Assembly: GCF_021462225.1 (NCBI RefSeq)
Contig: NC_061805.1
Span: 48,277,360 to 48,341,359, forward strand
DNA length: 64,000 nt
Reading direction: 5' to 3'
Origin: Girardinichthys multiradiatus
Lineage: Eukaryota; Chordata; Actinopteri; Cyprinodontiformes; Goodeidae
The position numbers and the translations under genes were made by a program. This document shows, in pieces, positions 35,851 to 46,239 of the stretch. The notes beneath the pieces are model-generated. The model had not been told where the DNA came from. It did not search any database and saw nothing but the letters and a program-made list of their open reading frames with translations. How positions within the stretch are numbered: the stretch's first letter is position 1; each line of letters opens with the position of its first letter.

Positions 35851-37056
35851 ATTCAATTCAATTCAGTTTTATTTATATAGCGCCAATTCACCACACATGT
35901 TGTCTCAAGGCACTTCACAAAAGTCAGGTACATACATTCCAATTAATCCTAACAATTGAACAGTGCAGTCAGATTCAGTTATTTATTCAAATTGGTTAAA
36001 ACGTTTTTCTATCTAAGGAAACCCAGCAGATTGCATCCAGTCAGTGACTTGCAGCATTCACTCCTCCCAGAGGAGCATGTAGAGACAGTGGACACTCACT
36101 GGCGTTGACTTTGCAGCAATCCCTCATACTGAGCATGCATGTAGCGACAGTGGAGAGGAAAAACTCCCTTTTAACAGGAAGAAACCTCCAGCAGAACCAG
36201 GCGCAGTGTGAGCGGCCATCTGCCACGACCGACTGGGGGTTTGAGAGAACAGAGCAGAGACACAAAGAGAACAAAGAAGCACTGATCCAGGAGTCCTTTC
36301 TATGGGAAGGAAAAGTAAATGTTAATGGATGTAGCTCCTTTAGTCGTATCATCTAGAAAGAAGGAACAGATAAACTCTGAGCCACTTTTTAAGTTTAGAG
36401 TCTGAAAGAGAGCACATATAATTAGTTACAGTAAAAGCTTAGTCAGTAGCTATGTCTAGGAGAAAAATAGGATTAGACCCTGAAAGACAGGGCCAAGTGG
36501 ATCATCGGTAGAAGGTGAGCATTAAGTTGTTGGCAACAGAAGCTCGGACGATGCCCCCGTCCAGCAAGGTGTCACAGGTAGACACAGAGTCAGGCCAGGT
36601 GTAGCTTATAGGAAGAGAAAAGAGAGCGAACATAAAGTTAAAAGCTAAAATAACAGCAAATAATGCAAAATTGGAGAGTAGTGTGAGAATGTAGCGAAGA
36701 GGGTGAAAGTGGTCATTATGTCCTCCAGCAGCCTAAGCCTATAGCAGCATAACTACAGAGATAGCTCAGGATAAACTACGCCACTCTAACTATAAGCTTT
36801 ATCAAAAAGGAAAGTTTTAAGCCTAACCTTAAAAGTAGACAGGGTGTCTGCCTCACGGACTAAAACCGGGAGCTGGTTCCACAGGAGAGGAGCCTGATAA
36901 CTAAAGGATCTGCCTCCCTCTACTTCTAGAGACTCTAGGAACCACCAGTAAACCTGCAGTCTGAGAACGAAGTGCTCTGTTAGGAACATATGGAACAATC
37001 AGAGAAGAATTTTAAATTCTATTCTGGATTTAACAGAGAGCCAATGAAGATCACAT
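35851..37056 (-). mobile_element. L2-like LINE, 5'-truncated, long 3' UTR
   Basis: The minus strand reads from the RT C-terminus (about 36998-36786) through a roughly 900-bp 3' UTR to a (TGAAT)n tail, seen as 'attcaattcaattcag' at 35851-35866 and followed by 'ttttatttatatagcgcc'. 37010-37056 holds a more upstream piece joined after an internal deletion. The sequence looks well preserved, so the insertion is fairly young. Confidence 0.8.
36786..36998 (-). pseudogene. L2-like RT C-terminal fragment
   Basis: The closing motif of L2/CR1 reverse transcriptases: GRSFSYQAPLLWNQLPVLVR, then LSTFKVRLKTFLFDKAYS and a stop shortly after. The preceding residues of the same frame (FLTEHFVLRLQVYWW) do not fit the family, which shows the junction of the deletion. 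Confidence 0.75.
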
Positions 37057-37239
37057 GAAATAATGTAAACTTTATGATAGATCTAATAGAAAACTGCCCA
37101 GCTGGTGGAAATCTGTGTGTACACTGAATGTCCAGCGGGATAATACAGAACAATTAACTGGAAGCAGATACAAGATGCATAGTTTAAACTGAGAAGTCAA
37201 TAAATAAACTGAATTGAAACTGAATTGAAGTAAGGCATC

Positions 37240-37311
37240 TATCTTTCTGTCTGCCTGTTTGTCTGTCCGTCCGTCCGTCTTCCCTCCCTCCCTCCCTTCC
37301 TCCCTCCCTCT
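37240..37311 (+). repeat. simple repeats (GTCC)n and (CTCC)n
   Basis: Pyrimidine-rich 'tctgtctgcctgtttgtctg', then 'tccgtccgtccgtc' and 'ccctccctccctccc' units in a row; length variable by nature. Confidence 0.9.
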
Positions 37312-37739
37312 TCTGCTGATCCAAAAAAGGATGTATTGCAGCAGTAGCAGCCTAAGATACAGAATATATAAGATATAATTTCACTGTTTGATGGTTGTAT
37401 TTTATGCCATATTTATTGCTTCTTTTTCTTTACATCCTGGCTTTGAATGTCTTGAAAGGTGCCTAAAATTAAAATGCAGTTTTCATATTCACACTAAGAT
37501 AAAGAAGGAATCCTAGACTACTTTTACCCCGGCGATATTCTCCATGACCTGGTAGTTAATGCTATAGCATTCAACGATCAGAAGAGCTGATTTAGTCCCT
37601 CCAGCTAGTTCTAGGTTGGCTCTGGGCTTAATTCTTTATGGTGTGCAAATTGAACAGTTAAAAAACAAGGATATCTAGAAGGGATCCTGGTCAGATATTT
37701 TGAAGTGGAGGAAGCAGCTCTACTTTAAGTTATGTCCAG

Positions 37740-38135
37740 AAAATGTTGTTCCTCGTGCTTGTTTATACTGCCAGACCTAAACACCTTTGGAGGATCTCAG
37801 TCTTTGGGTGATGACCCATAACTCATGACCATGAGTGAAGCTTGGATATAAATGGACCTAGAAATCAAAAACATTCTTGTTTCATGCATGCTTTTTAAAT
37901 ACACCACAACCTGCGGAGCAATGGCCCTAATTCTGATTGCAGTTTATCTTTCCATCTTATGTTCTATCCTGCCATCATTTGTTGCCTGAATTGTTCCACT
38001 TGAGGCAGAGACTGACTCCCAACTTAAAGAGAGTTTTCCACCTTCATCCAGTAGAGAACCATGTCCTTAGAGTTGGAGAAGTGGGCTCTTATTCCAACAC
38101 GGTTCACACTCGACTGTGAATACTTCCAGTGGACA
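37740..38135 (-). mobile_element. RTE-like LINE, ancient RT relic
   Basis: Antisense matches in the right order to the RT C-terminal half of the 31306 copy: 'gtgatgacccataactcatgaccat' (ELWVM region), 'gttccacttgaggcagagactgactccc' (PQVEE region), 'gtagagaaccatgtccttagagttgga' (SKSEAMVL region), 'ttcacactcgactgtgaa'. Very diverged, hence old. Confidence 0.68.
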
Positions 38136-38418
38136 CCAAATGGCAGAACTAACAAACCAAATAGTTTGCTAAGCAACTATATAAACAGGACTGATGTCTA
38201 TTAGCTGCAGGACACCTAAATAATAATGACAAAAAATTTCTTTCTGACTAAGATGAAAAGATATGCATAAAACATATGCAATATAATTTCTCTGACAGTG
38301 AAGAAGTTCAGATACTGGCGAATTTGACATGTGATTTGTGTGCATCCTGTTAATAACTGATAACACAGCGCTTTGCTGTGAAGCCAACCAACATTGGGCG
38401 GCTTCTGCTGTAGAAAAC

Positions 38419-38535
38419 GCTGCTCTGTTCAGTCTTTGCAGCCTCTGCAGCTGCTTTCCTCTCCTCAAATTCCTCCCTGCTCAGGATCATGCCCTTGTGG
38501 CTGTTCTCCACCAGCATGCAAGTCAACTCCCTACT
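38419..38535 (-). pseudogene. cfap299: cfap299 exon 2 remnant
   Basis: After a good acceptor (TCTCGCAG, 38543-38536) the minus strand reads SRELTCMLVENSHKGM, then LSREEFEERKAAAEAAK. This aligns with ETLARQLVELG...VKREDFEARKAAIEIAR of mammalian CFAP299. It joins without a gap to DLFYLK at the end of the exon 1 remnant (16 residues against 16). Alignment fades after residue 34. No consensus donor exists there; the only GT nearby is GTTTTC after 38419, so the given end is a guess. Read-through reaches a stop about 30 codons on. The acceptor and reading frame are intact, so this block alone would not prove pseudogenisation. Confidence 0.65.
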
Positions 38536-39589
38536 CTGCGAGAGACAAGGAAAGGTGAAGAGTCAAGCAGTGAGAGGCAAGAAGGCCTGCAGTTGGGGCT
38601 GGACATCGTCAGGCATTGCCAATCTTGGATTTTGACACAGTTTTAGCCAATGTTTGGAATTTGTTTGTCATGGTGGCTATTCCACCACCACACCCAAACT
38701 ATAAAGGGCAAAACGTGCTACGCATCACCACAAGGTTTGGTTTATGGGTTTTTGTGATTTGATGAGTTTTCTCAGACTCATTCATGCTCTAAATGTGTGC
38801 ATGTTTCTGTGCATGGGCAAGCAAGCATGTGTTTCTCATGGATTTTTCTAATCGCTGTTTCCAGGTCAATCGTTTGAGAAGCCAAGCCATAAAGTCATCA
38901 TCTAAAAAGCTAATCTTGCCGTCAAATCCAGTGGCTTGTTAGATCAAAGAATCTACCACATGTCCACTTACCCAAGATCCCAGCTGGGCTCTGAGAGGAA
39001 AAGTTCTATTTTCCTTTAACTTTGATGTGGCGCACCAGAAATTACTTTCAGACATGTGCCGCTCCTAAAATTGCCCCAAAAATCAGTGTCGTTATTCTGA
39101 GTCTCATTGAATCAGTCTATTTAAAAGCAGCAGAACAGTACCTGGACTAATACTGTGTGACGCTGTAGCAAGCCATTTTAACTTTCAGCTCTCTGAGCAT
39201 ACAGAGTTCACTTTGACAAGACCTTGAGATGACAGTATGCAAACAAATAGGTTTTTTTATTAAGCTGATTCATCAGAGGTCTGAGTATATGCACAGGTTA
39301 AATTGCCTGCGCTGACGGTTGTGTCACAACAAGGTGGACTGAGCTGGATTACGTGCAGCAGATTAGCAGGCCAAATATGAGTTGGTCTCTTCTCTTTGTA
39401 GACACAGGTGTTCAAACAAACTGGCTGCTGTAGAAACTTCACATTTAATTAGCAGGTGTGCCATCTGCTGGACAGAAGCAAAATTGTTCACATGATTTCT
39501 TGTCAGTATTGGCCAAAGGCAAACAATGATAATCAAGACTGCCTATAGATTATGGGAAGCAGCTCTTCTTCCATCTCTCCCTGCACGAT

Positions 39590-39790
39590 AGCCTAGGGCA
39601 GAGTACGGCAACCTCTCCAAGGGGAAGCTCATTTCAATCACAGGGACCTCTGTCTTTCAGCCCATCCAAAGTATCGCCACCTTATTGTGCCGACGTATGA
39701 GCCTACTTGTACGGTCTCCCATGGAATATTGGCCCCAGGGGAGGGGTTAGACTAAGAGTTGTTCAACTATTTCAATAAAGGGCAGACTAC
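39590..39790. mobile_element. RTE-like LINE scraps
   Basis: 'ggaagctcatttcaatcacagggac' recalls the antisense EMSFLRR region. 'tacggtctcccatggaatattgg' plus 'gactaagagttgttcaac' recalls the sense leader. Two short facing pieces, strongly mutated. Confidence 0.4.
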
Positions 39791-39911
39791 AAACAAAGGT
39801 TGAGGCACCCTGGTCTCCCTTGTTTCTGAGGTACAGAATCATGTAGCCCCTGGAAGCAGGAGAGTGATGACCTTTGGGCAACGGCCTTGAGCCAAGGGCA
39901 GCAAAAAAACT

Positions 39912-39913
<2 letters not shown>

Positions 39914-39942
<29 letters not shown>
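39914..39942. repeat. (TA)n microsatellite
   Basis: About 14 TA units. Flanked on the right by an inverted 'cctcttctggaagaggataacctcttccagaag' hairpin (39945-39977). Confidence 0.95.
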
Positions 39943-39945
<3 letters not shown>

Positions 39946-41187
39946 CTCTTCTGGAAGAGGATAACCTCTTCCAGAAGTTTAGTCCAGAAGTTCATATCCA
40001 TCATGATGGAAAAAAGTATTCAAGTTATGAAAAATAATGATCAGCAATGTCAATACTGACTCTTCACATAAATCTGATGTATTTGCTAATAAAATCATTT
40101 GACATTTTAGCATGGTATATAAAGAACTAAAACAGCAATGGAAATAAGCTCCTGGCTTTCTTGTGTTTTCTTTTGTTTTTATCCTCAGCGATTATACTTG
40201 TCATGAAGTGTGCTATCACCAAATACATTCAATTCCATTCCATGCAAGACTCTTTGGTCATGTTTGTATATTAAATAAAAAATTTATTTTATGAAATTCG
40301 AAGCCTGGATAGATTATTAGACTGAAAGTAGCATTACACTGATAAAAATGGTCATCTGCAATAATAATAATACTGTTCAGTCATAGATCAATTTGCATAC
40401 AATGGACAGTTTGATAGGAGAGCAGAAATTAACATGAGTATGACCTGTTGGTGAGTTCATATAATTGGTTGAATTCAATTCAAATTGAAAAATAACACCT
40501 GCTTGCGCAGATAAAGGGGTGAATGGATGACTTTATGCTTATTGGTTGAACCTGTGTGTCACTGCCATCTAGTGTGCAACAGTAGTTACTACATCAACAA
40601 ATCTTAGAACGTGAAAAGGCCTATTGTGCAACTTGTGCAACTACTTTACTAAACGATAAAGTAGGTTTAACATAATAGATGAACAATAACAAGAAAATAT
40701 AAAACTACAGCATATTTGTTTAATTTAAAATCCAACGATTTGTGTAAAGAGGCCCATAAAATATCTGCTAAAGACCTTCACAGAAATACATTCAAGAATT
40801 AATCCTCTTTTATTTCATACCTCGCTAGCGAATGATTCTTGCTGTGTAAACTGGAAACAAAGGTTATTTCACAACACTACGGGCACAGTGTTAAATACGG
40901 CAAATTAATAGTTCAGGAGAAAAATTGTCTAGGCTCATATAGACTTTCCTTTTATTTTTTTGCGATGATAGGCAGCTGCCGTCATCCAAACATTTGGTCT
41001 AAGCTATGCTCTTAGAGAGAGAAGATGCTAAATGTTTAAAATGTGCCGAATTGAAGAGAAGGTTCCGGTATATCTGAAAAGTAAAAAAGAAATTCTTCGA
41101 AGCACATAATTACAAAACTGTAAACAGTTGAAAAAGCCTGGAAATGATGAATGAGAGTTTTAATTTGATAGAGCCTGAGTAACTTAT

Positions 41188-41291
41188 TTTTAAATAAAAT
41201 AAATCTGTTGGATGATTTTAGAGTCCAGGTAATCTTCATAGTCTTTAAAGTCAGCGAGATGGTAAATGTGCCCGACTGCGCTGAGCTCCAT
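41188..41291 (-). pseudogene. cfap299: cfap299 exon 1 remnant
   Basis: CFAP299 (C4orf22 in human) is a cilia/flagella-associated protein linked to sperm development and lies directly downstream of FGF5 in tetrapods, as here. From the ATG at 41291 the minus strand reads MELSAVGHIYHL, then FKDYEDYLDSKI, aligning with FNAYEDFLDSQI of the mammalian protein. After this the frame is lost by one base. In the next frame the sequence continues DLFYLK, aligning with DLYYLE, so one base appears deleted near 41206. The block ends exactly where an exon end is expected, but the bases that follow are ATAAGT rather than GTAAGT: a donor +1 G-to-A change. In the original frame a TAA follows within nine codons. 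A sequencing error could explain the deletion but not both lesions easily. Confidence 0.62.
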
Positions 41292-41398
41292 ATTTTAGTC
41301 CTCTTTGTTTGAAAGTGCTGCCATGGCAACTGTGCTACGGAAGAGGAAGTGATCATGTCCACGGTCTGTAGTTTTTACTGCAGGCCTACCTACAAAGA

Positions 41399-42300
41399 GT
41401 AGGCATAACATTATGACCACTGAAAGGTGAAGAGAATAAGTGAAGAGCAAGTGAATTTATCATCATAGTTGCATTAGAAGCAGTAAAAGGTGCCAAATGT
41501 AAGGATTTGAGCGAGTTTGATTAGGGCCATATTGTGATGGTTATACAACTAAGTCAGAGCACCTCCAAAACTACAGATCTTGTGAAGTGTTTCTGGTCTA
41601 CAGTGACCACTATATATCAATAATTGTCTAAGGAACAGTGGTGAACCAGTGACAAGGTCATGGATGAACAAAAGCTCACTGATGCACATGAGGTGCCAAG
41701 GCTGGCCCATGTGGTTTGAACCAACACACAAGCTGTACCTGAAATTGCTAAAAACGTTAATGGTGTTTCTGATACGAAGTCATCACAATGCATTGGAGCT
41801 TGTTGTTTATGGGGCTTCAAAGCTGCAGACAAATCAGGATTCCCATGCTAAACCTTTGTTCACAGTTGAAAGCACCAAGGATGGGACTCCTGAGTGCTGG
41901 CCTCCATCAGACAAAAGAGAAGTGGGAGCGGCTGCCCACCTTGGAGAGGAGAGATACATTTAGACGTACAACTTAAGTTAACCCCCAGCCCACATATCGG
42001 ACATTGTGAGACCTTAAACTCTGTCTCTATGTGGATGTTTCTTTAACAGATACCACCTATCTAAGCATTGTTAGAGATCATGTAAACCCTTTCATAGGAA
42101 ACGGCATTCCCTTATGGTTGTGGCCTTCTGCCACAAGGCAAAAATGGTGTAGGATGGTTAAAAAACACCATTACATGTTTAAGATGTTAATTTTGCCTCC
42201 AAATTCTCCAGATCTCAATCTAATTGAGTCTCTGTGGGTTGTGCTGGACAAACAAACTTGATACATGGTGGCCCCACGTGCAACATACAAGAGTAAAAAT
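41399..42300 (+). mobile_element. Tc1-like element, decayed and internally replaced
   Basis: Left end 'aggcataacattatgaccactgaaaggtgaag', then transposase N-terminal parts ('aaggatttgagcgagtttgattagggcc', 'gtcagagcacctccaaaactacag') to about 41870. A foreign stretch follows at 41880-42010, then the C-terminal half resumes (frame 42031-42261: DVSLTDTTYLSIVRDHVNPF, PPNSPDLNLIESLW, VLDKQ) with the last catalytic Glu region. The 3' terminal repeat is missing. It begins about 100 bp left of the cfap299 exon 1 start on the opposite strand. Confidence 0.75.
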
Positions 42301-42744
42301 ATGAAAACTCCACAGATAACAGACAGAGAAACAGAAAACTGTATTTTTAAGGATTATACATCTCTTTGTCAGGTTTTTGCTGGATGTTTTTTTGTTCCCG
42401 CTTTGTGAAGACATAAGTTTCAGATGCTGCTCATCTTCTGGAGAGGGTTGTTTTTAAGTTTGACACTTAAACATATACAATATGCCGCCACGTTTGGTAT
42501 AAGGAACGAGCTAAGAGGGAGATAAAAAGTGACCAAAGAAAGTCCAAAGTAAAACTTTGAAAGAACCCAGAGAACTAATTAAGCTAATTAAAAGTAATTT
42601 TCTTCTTAGAAGCAAAGGAAAAAAAAAAACAAGCAGCAGTGGTTCAAAACTTTTGTGCAGAGCTATACTCTTTTTTTTTTTTTTTAATAGATCCAGCTCG
42701 GTTTCACTGTGAAACCTGGGACCACACAGATATGTGTGAAGATA

Positions 42745-44377
42745 CAGTGCCTTGCGAAAGTACTCACCCCCCTTGAACTTTTCAACCTCTTGCCACATTT
42801 CAGGCTTCAAATATAAAGATATAAAATACAAATGTTTTGTGAAGAATCAACAACAAGTGAGACACAATCGTGAAGTGGAATGAAATTTATTGGATGTGTC
42901 AAACTGTTTTAACAAATAAAAAATTGAAAAGTGGGGCGTGCAATATTATTCAGCCCCTTTACTTTCAGTGCAGCAAACTCACTCCAGAAGTTCAGTGAGG
43001 ATCTCTGAATGATCCAATGTTGTCCCAAATGACTGATGATGATAAATAGAATCCACCTGTGTGTAATCAAGTTTCCGTATAAATGCACCTGCTCTGTGAT
43101 AGTCTCAGGGTTCTGTTCAAAGTGCAGAGAGCATCATGAAGACCAAGGAACACACCAGGCAGGTCCGAGATACTGTTGTGGAGAGGTTTAAAGCCGGATT
43201 TGGATACAAAAAGATTTCCCAAGCTTTAAACATCCCAAGGAGCACTGTGCAAGCAATCATATTGAAATGGAAGGAGTATCAGACCACTGCAAATCTACCA
43301 AGACCCGGCCGTCCCTCTAAACTTCATCGCGAACAAGGAGAAGACTGATCAGAGAAGCTGCCAAGAGGCCCATGATCACTCTGGATGAACTGCAGAGATC
43401 TACAGCTGAGGTGGGAGAGTCTGTCCATAGGACAACAATCAGTCGTACACTGCACAAATCTGGCCTTTATGGAAGAGTGGCAAGAAGAAAGCCATTTCTC
43501 AAAGATATCCATGAAAAGTCTCGTTTAAAGTTTGCCACAAGCCACCTGGGAGACACACCAAACCTGTGGAAGAAGGTGCTCTGGTCAGATGAAACCAAAA
43601 TCGAACTGTTTGGCCACAATGCAAAATGATATGTTTGACGTAAAAGCAACACAGCTCATCACCCTGAACACACCATCCCCACTGTCAAACATGGTGGTGG
43701 CAGCATCATGGTTTGGACCTGCTTTTCGTCAGCAGGGACAGGGAAGATGGTCAAAATTGATGGGAAGATGGATGGGGCCAAATACAGGACCATTCTGGAA
43801 GAAAACCTGTTGGAGTCTGCAAGAGACTTGAGACTGAGATGGATATTTATCTTCCAACGAGACAATGATCCAAAACATAAAGCCAAATCTATAATGGAAT
43901 GGTTCACAAATAAATGTATCCAGGTGTTGGAATGGCCAAGTCAAAGTCCAGACCTGAATCCAATTGAGAATCTGTGAAAAGAGCTGAAGACTGCTGTTCA
44001 CGAACGCTCTCCATCCAACCTCAGTGAGCTCCAGCTGTTTTGCAAGGAAGAATGGGCAAGAATTTCAGTCTCTCGATGTGCAAAACTGATAGAGACAAAC
44101 CCCAAGTGACTTGCAGCTGTAATTGCAGCAAAGAGTGGCGCTACAAAGTGTTAACGCAAGGGGGCCGAATAATATTGCATGCCCCACTTACTTTTCAGTT
44201 TTTCATTTGTTAAAAAAGTTTGACAGATCCAATAAATTTCATTCCACTTCACGATTGTGTCCCACTTGTTGTTGATTCTTCACAAAAAATTTGAATTTTA
44301 TATCTTTATGTTTGAAGCCTGAAATGTGGCAAGAGGTTGAAAGGTTCAAGGGGGCCAAGTACTTTCGCAAGGCACTG
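42745..44377 (+). mobile_element. Tc1-like element, full length but inactive (DD34E, long TIRs)
   Basis: A 1,633-bp element flanked by TA on both sides (42743-42744, 44378-44379). The terminal inverted repeats are about 215 bp (42745-42962 and 44160-44377) and begin CAGTGCCTTGCGAAAGTACT; they pair at high identity, as in fish Tc1 elements with long IR/DR-type ends. The transposase gene between them is broken. The intact TIRs and TA duplication mean it could still be moved in trans if a matching transposase exists. Confidence 0.95.
43136..44154 (+). pseudogene. Tc1-like transposase pseudogene
   Basis: Starts MKTKEHTRQVRDTVVERFK and continues through paired HTH motifs (KKISQALNIPRSTVQ; GRPSKL), then changes frame near 43335. 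From there one frame runs to the end but has TGA stops at 43627, 43636, 43975 and 44107. Compared with related elements, two stand for CGA (Arg) and two for TGG (Trp), all single transitions. The catalytic triad is still readable: WSDETKIELFG, RDNDPKH and SPDLNPIEN, with 34 residues between the second D and E. A typical active protein is about 340 aa; none of the pieces here exceeds 90. Confidence 0.92.
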
Positions 44378-44814
44378 TAATTCAGGTAAAAGTCTCACAG
44401 ATAAATATAATTTCAGCTTGAAAAATACAGACAAAAATCTTAAGAAATTTTCTCTATTCCATTTGCAGTAATCATGGCAAATTGAAATTGTATTTTATTT
44501 CCATAATCCAAATCTAATTTTCTGTCAATATTTGTGCAATGGAAAGAGAGAATACAGGGAATATGATTGTTATGGATTTGTTGTCATGTTTGAAACTTTT
44601 AGCCAAATTTACATGTCTCACTAAAGCAGAAATAAACAGGTTAACAGAATGCAGCTTGCATGGTTCAGACTGTCGGAAGCAGTTGGTGGGTAGAGGGTGA
44701 TGCAGCACCCTCTGGTGGATGGTAGAAAGTATGCCTTTTCAAAAGAATATAAACAATAGATCAAGCTGTTCAGTGGCATGAAAATGTACCAAGGAGATGT
44801 TATTACATATTCAG

Positions 44815-44890
44815 CTTCAGTTTCTCTTTAGCCTGTACACCTCAGACCTCCGGTACAATTTGGAGTCCTGTCATCTGCTGAGATATTCAA
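44815..44890 (+). mobile_element. CR1/Rex1-type RT scrap
   Basis: Encodes FSLYTSDLRYNLESCHLL, the segment after motif B of the CR1/Rex1-type RT, leading to the catalytic FADD which is not present. Under 80 bp. Confidence 0.45.
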
Positions 44891-45784
44891 CATTACTCTG
44901 CACCTGTGTGCAGAGTAATGTGTGGCAGTGATGGATGAAATGGTAGACTGTTGAACTGCTCCACAGATTTCCCCCTCTCACCTGATCATAATTTGCAAAT
45001 CAGCACACCTGCCCATTGGTTGTCATTTACTCCCTCAGACTATATTTGAGTCCCAGTTTTCTGCTTTCTTCTGGTTTGGTTCTTGTGGGTGTTTCATGTG
45101 CATTCGCATGAGTTCAGTTTATTTCTGTCTATTACAACAGTGCTTTAGTGCTTTGCTCATGTACTTCATGCATTTTCAACACTATATTTGTTTAAAGCAT
45201 TTATGGGTCATAAAATTCTGGTTTACTTTCTGATGATCAGCATTTTCCCTTCACTTCAAGACATACCTGAGTTTTGTCAGTGAAACATAGCTTGTAACCA
45301 AGTCTGTTATTGAGTAATGTCTCTAGATTACATAATTATACCAAAAGCCACAGAAAGCATTGACTTCATGAATTGGATATCTTTTGTTAAAGAGTTCTGT
45401 TGATGCTTCATTCTGTCAGAAGGCTGCTGTTACTTTACAAATTTTGCATAAAAGCATCTTAAAATCCCTCACTGGAAACTGGTTGCTACAACGGAGGCCT
45501 AGTGTCACTTTGTCGGTCAAGAAAAAAATCTGAAACTGAATCAGGAACTGGTTTTGGTTCATATTTGGATCTTCAGATCGACCGCATGATTATCGGAGAC
45601 TTGCTGCTCACTGTTTATTTCTGTTGCTCATCTAATAGCGACTTTGATGGCGATCATGCTGATCACCTCAAACACCAGAGCATTGAGCCTGTATTTGTAA
45701 AGTTTTAACAGTAATTTATCTGAAATTTTTTGTCTTGGTATTTACTGGATCTCAGATGTTTCTGAATCTGAGCAGTACATTTGA

Positions 45785-46230
45785 CATTTGATTATAACAT
45801 TCGGATTGAACGACTGGAACAATGGGTGGACTTTCTGGTACTGGGATACATTGGCTCAAATCTTAGGTTCCAGACCAGGACTATTTTTACGACATTTGGT
45901 AATTATTAATCTGGGCGAACAAAGATCACATATGGGGTTCCTCAAGGCTCCACTCTCGGGGCACTTTTATTTAATGTCAAAAAGCTCTTCATGGTATTAA
46001 TTTTGACATGTCTTACCATACCTAAATATATGCTTAAAACCCACCGCTCAACATTTTGTCACTCTATGACCACAGTACCTTACATTATCTGTGTCGGTGT
46101 GTCCAAGAGGGGATGGGCAATAATTTTTTCCATGTTTTTACAAAAAAGAAAAAAATCAATGCTTTTGGTCTGACACAAAAAAGGGACAACATTTGGTTTC
46201 TATGCACATTAGCTCTGGAACTAACTCCCT
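45785..46230 (+). mobile_element. L2-like RT relic
   Basis: Reads RLEQWVDFL, then across a frameshift GRTKITYGVPQGSTLGALLFN, which contains RT motif B (GVPQGSxLGxLLF). It continues to LKTHRSTFCH and 'ggaactaactccctgaactctgac', resembling the C-terminal motif. The catalytic FADD region is deleted. Confidence 0.62.
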
Positions 46231-46239
46231 GAACTCTGA

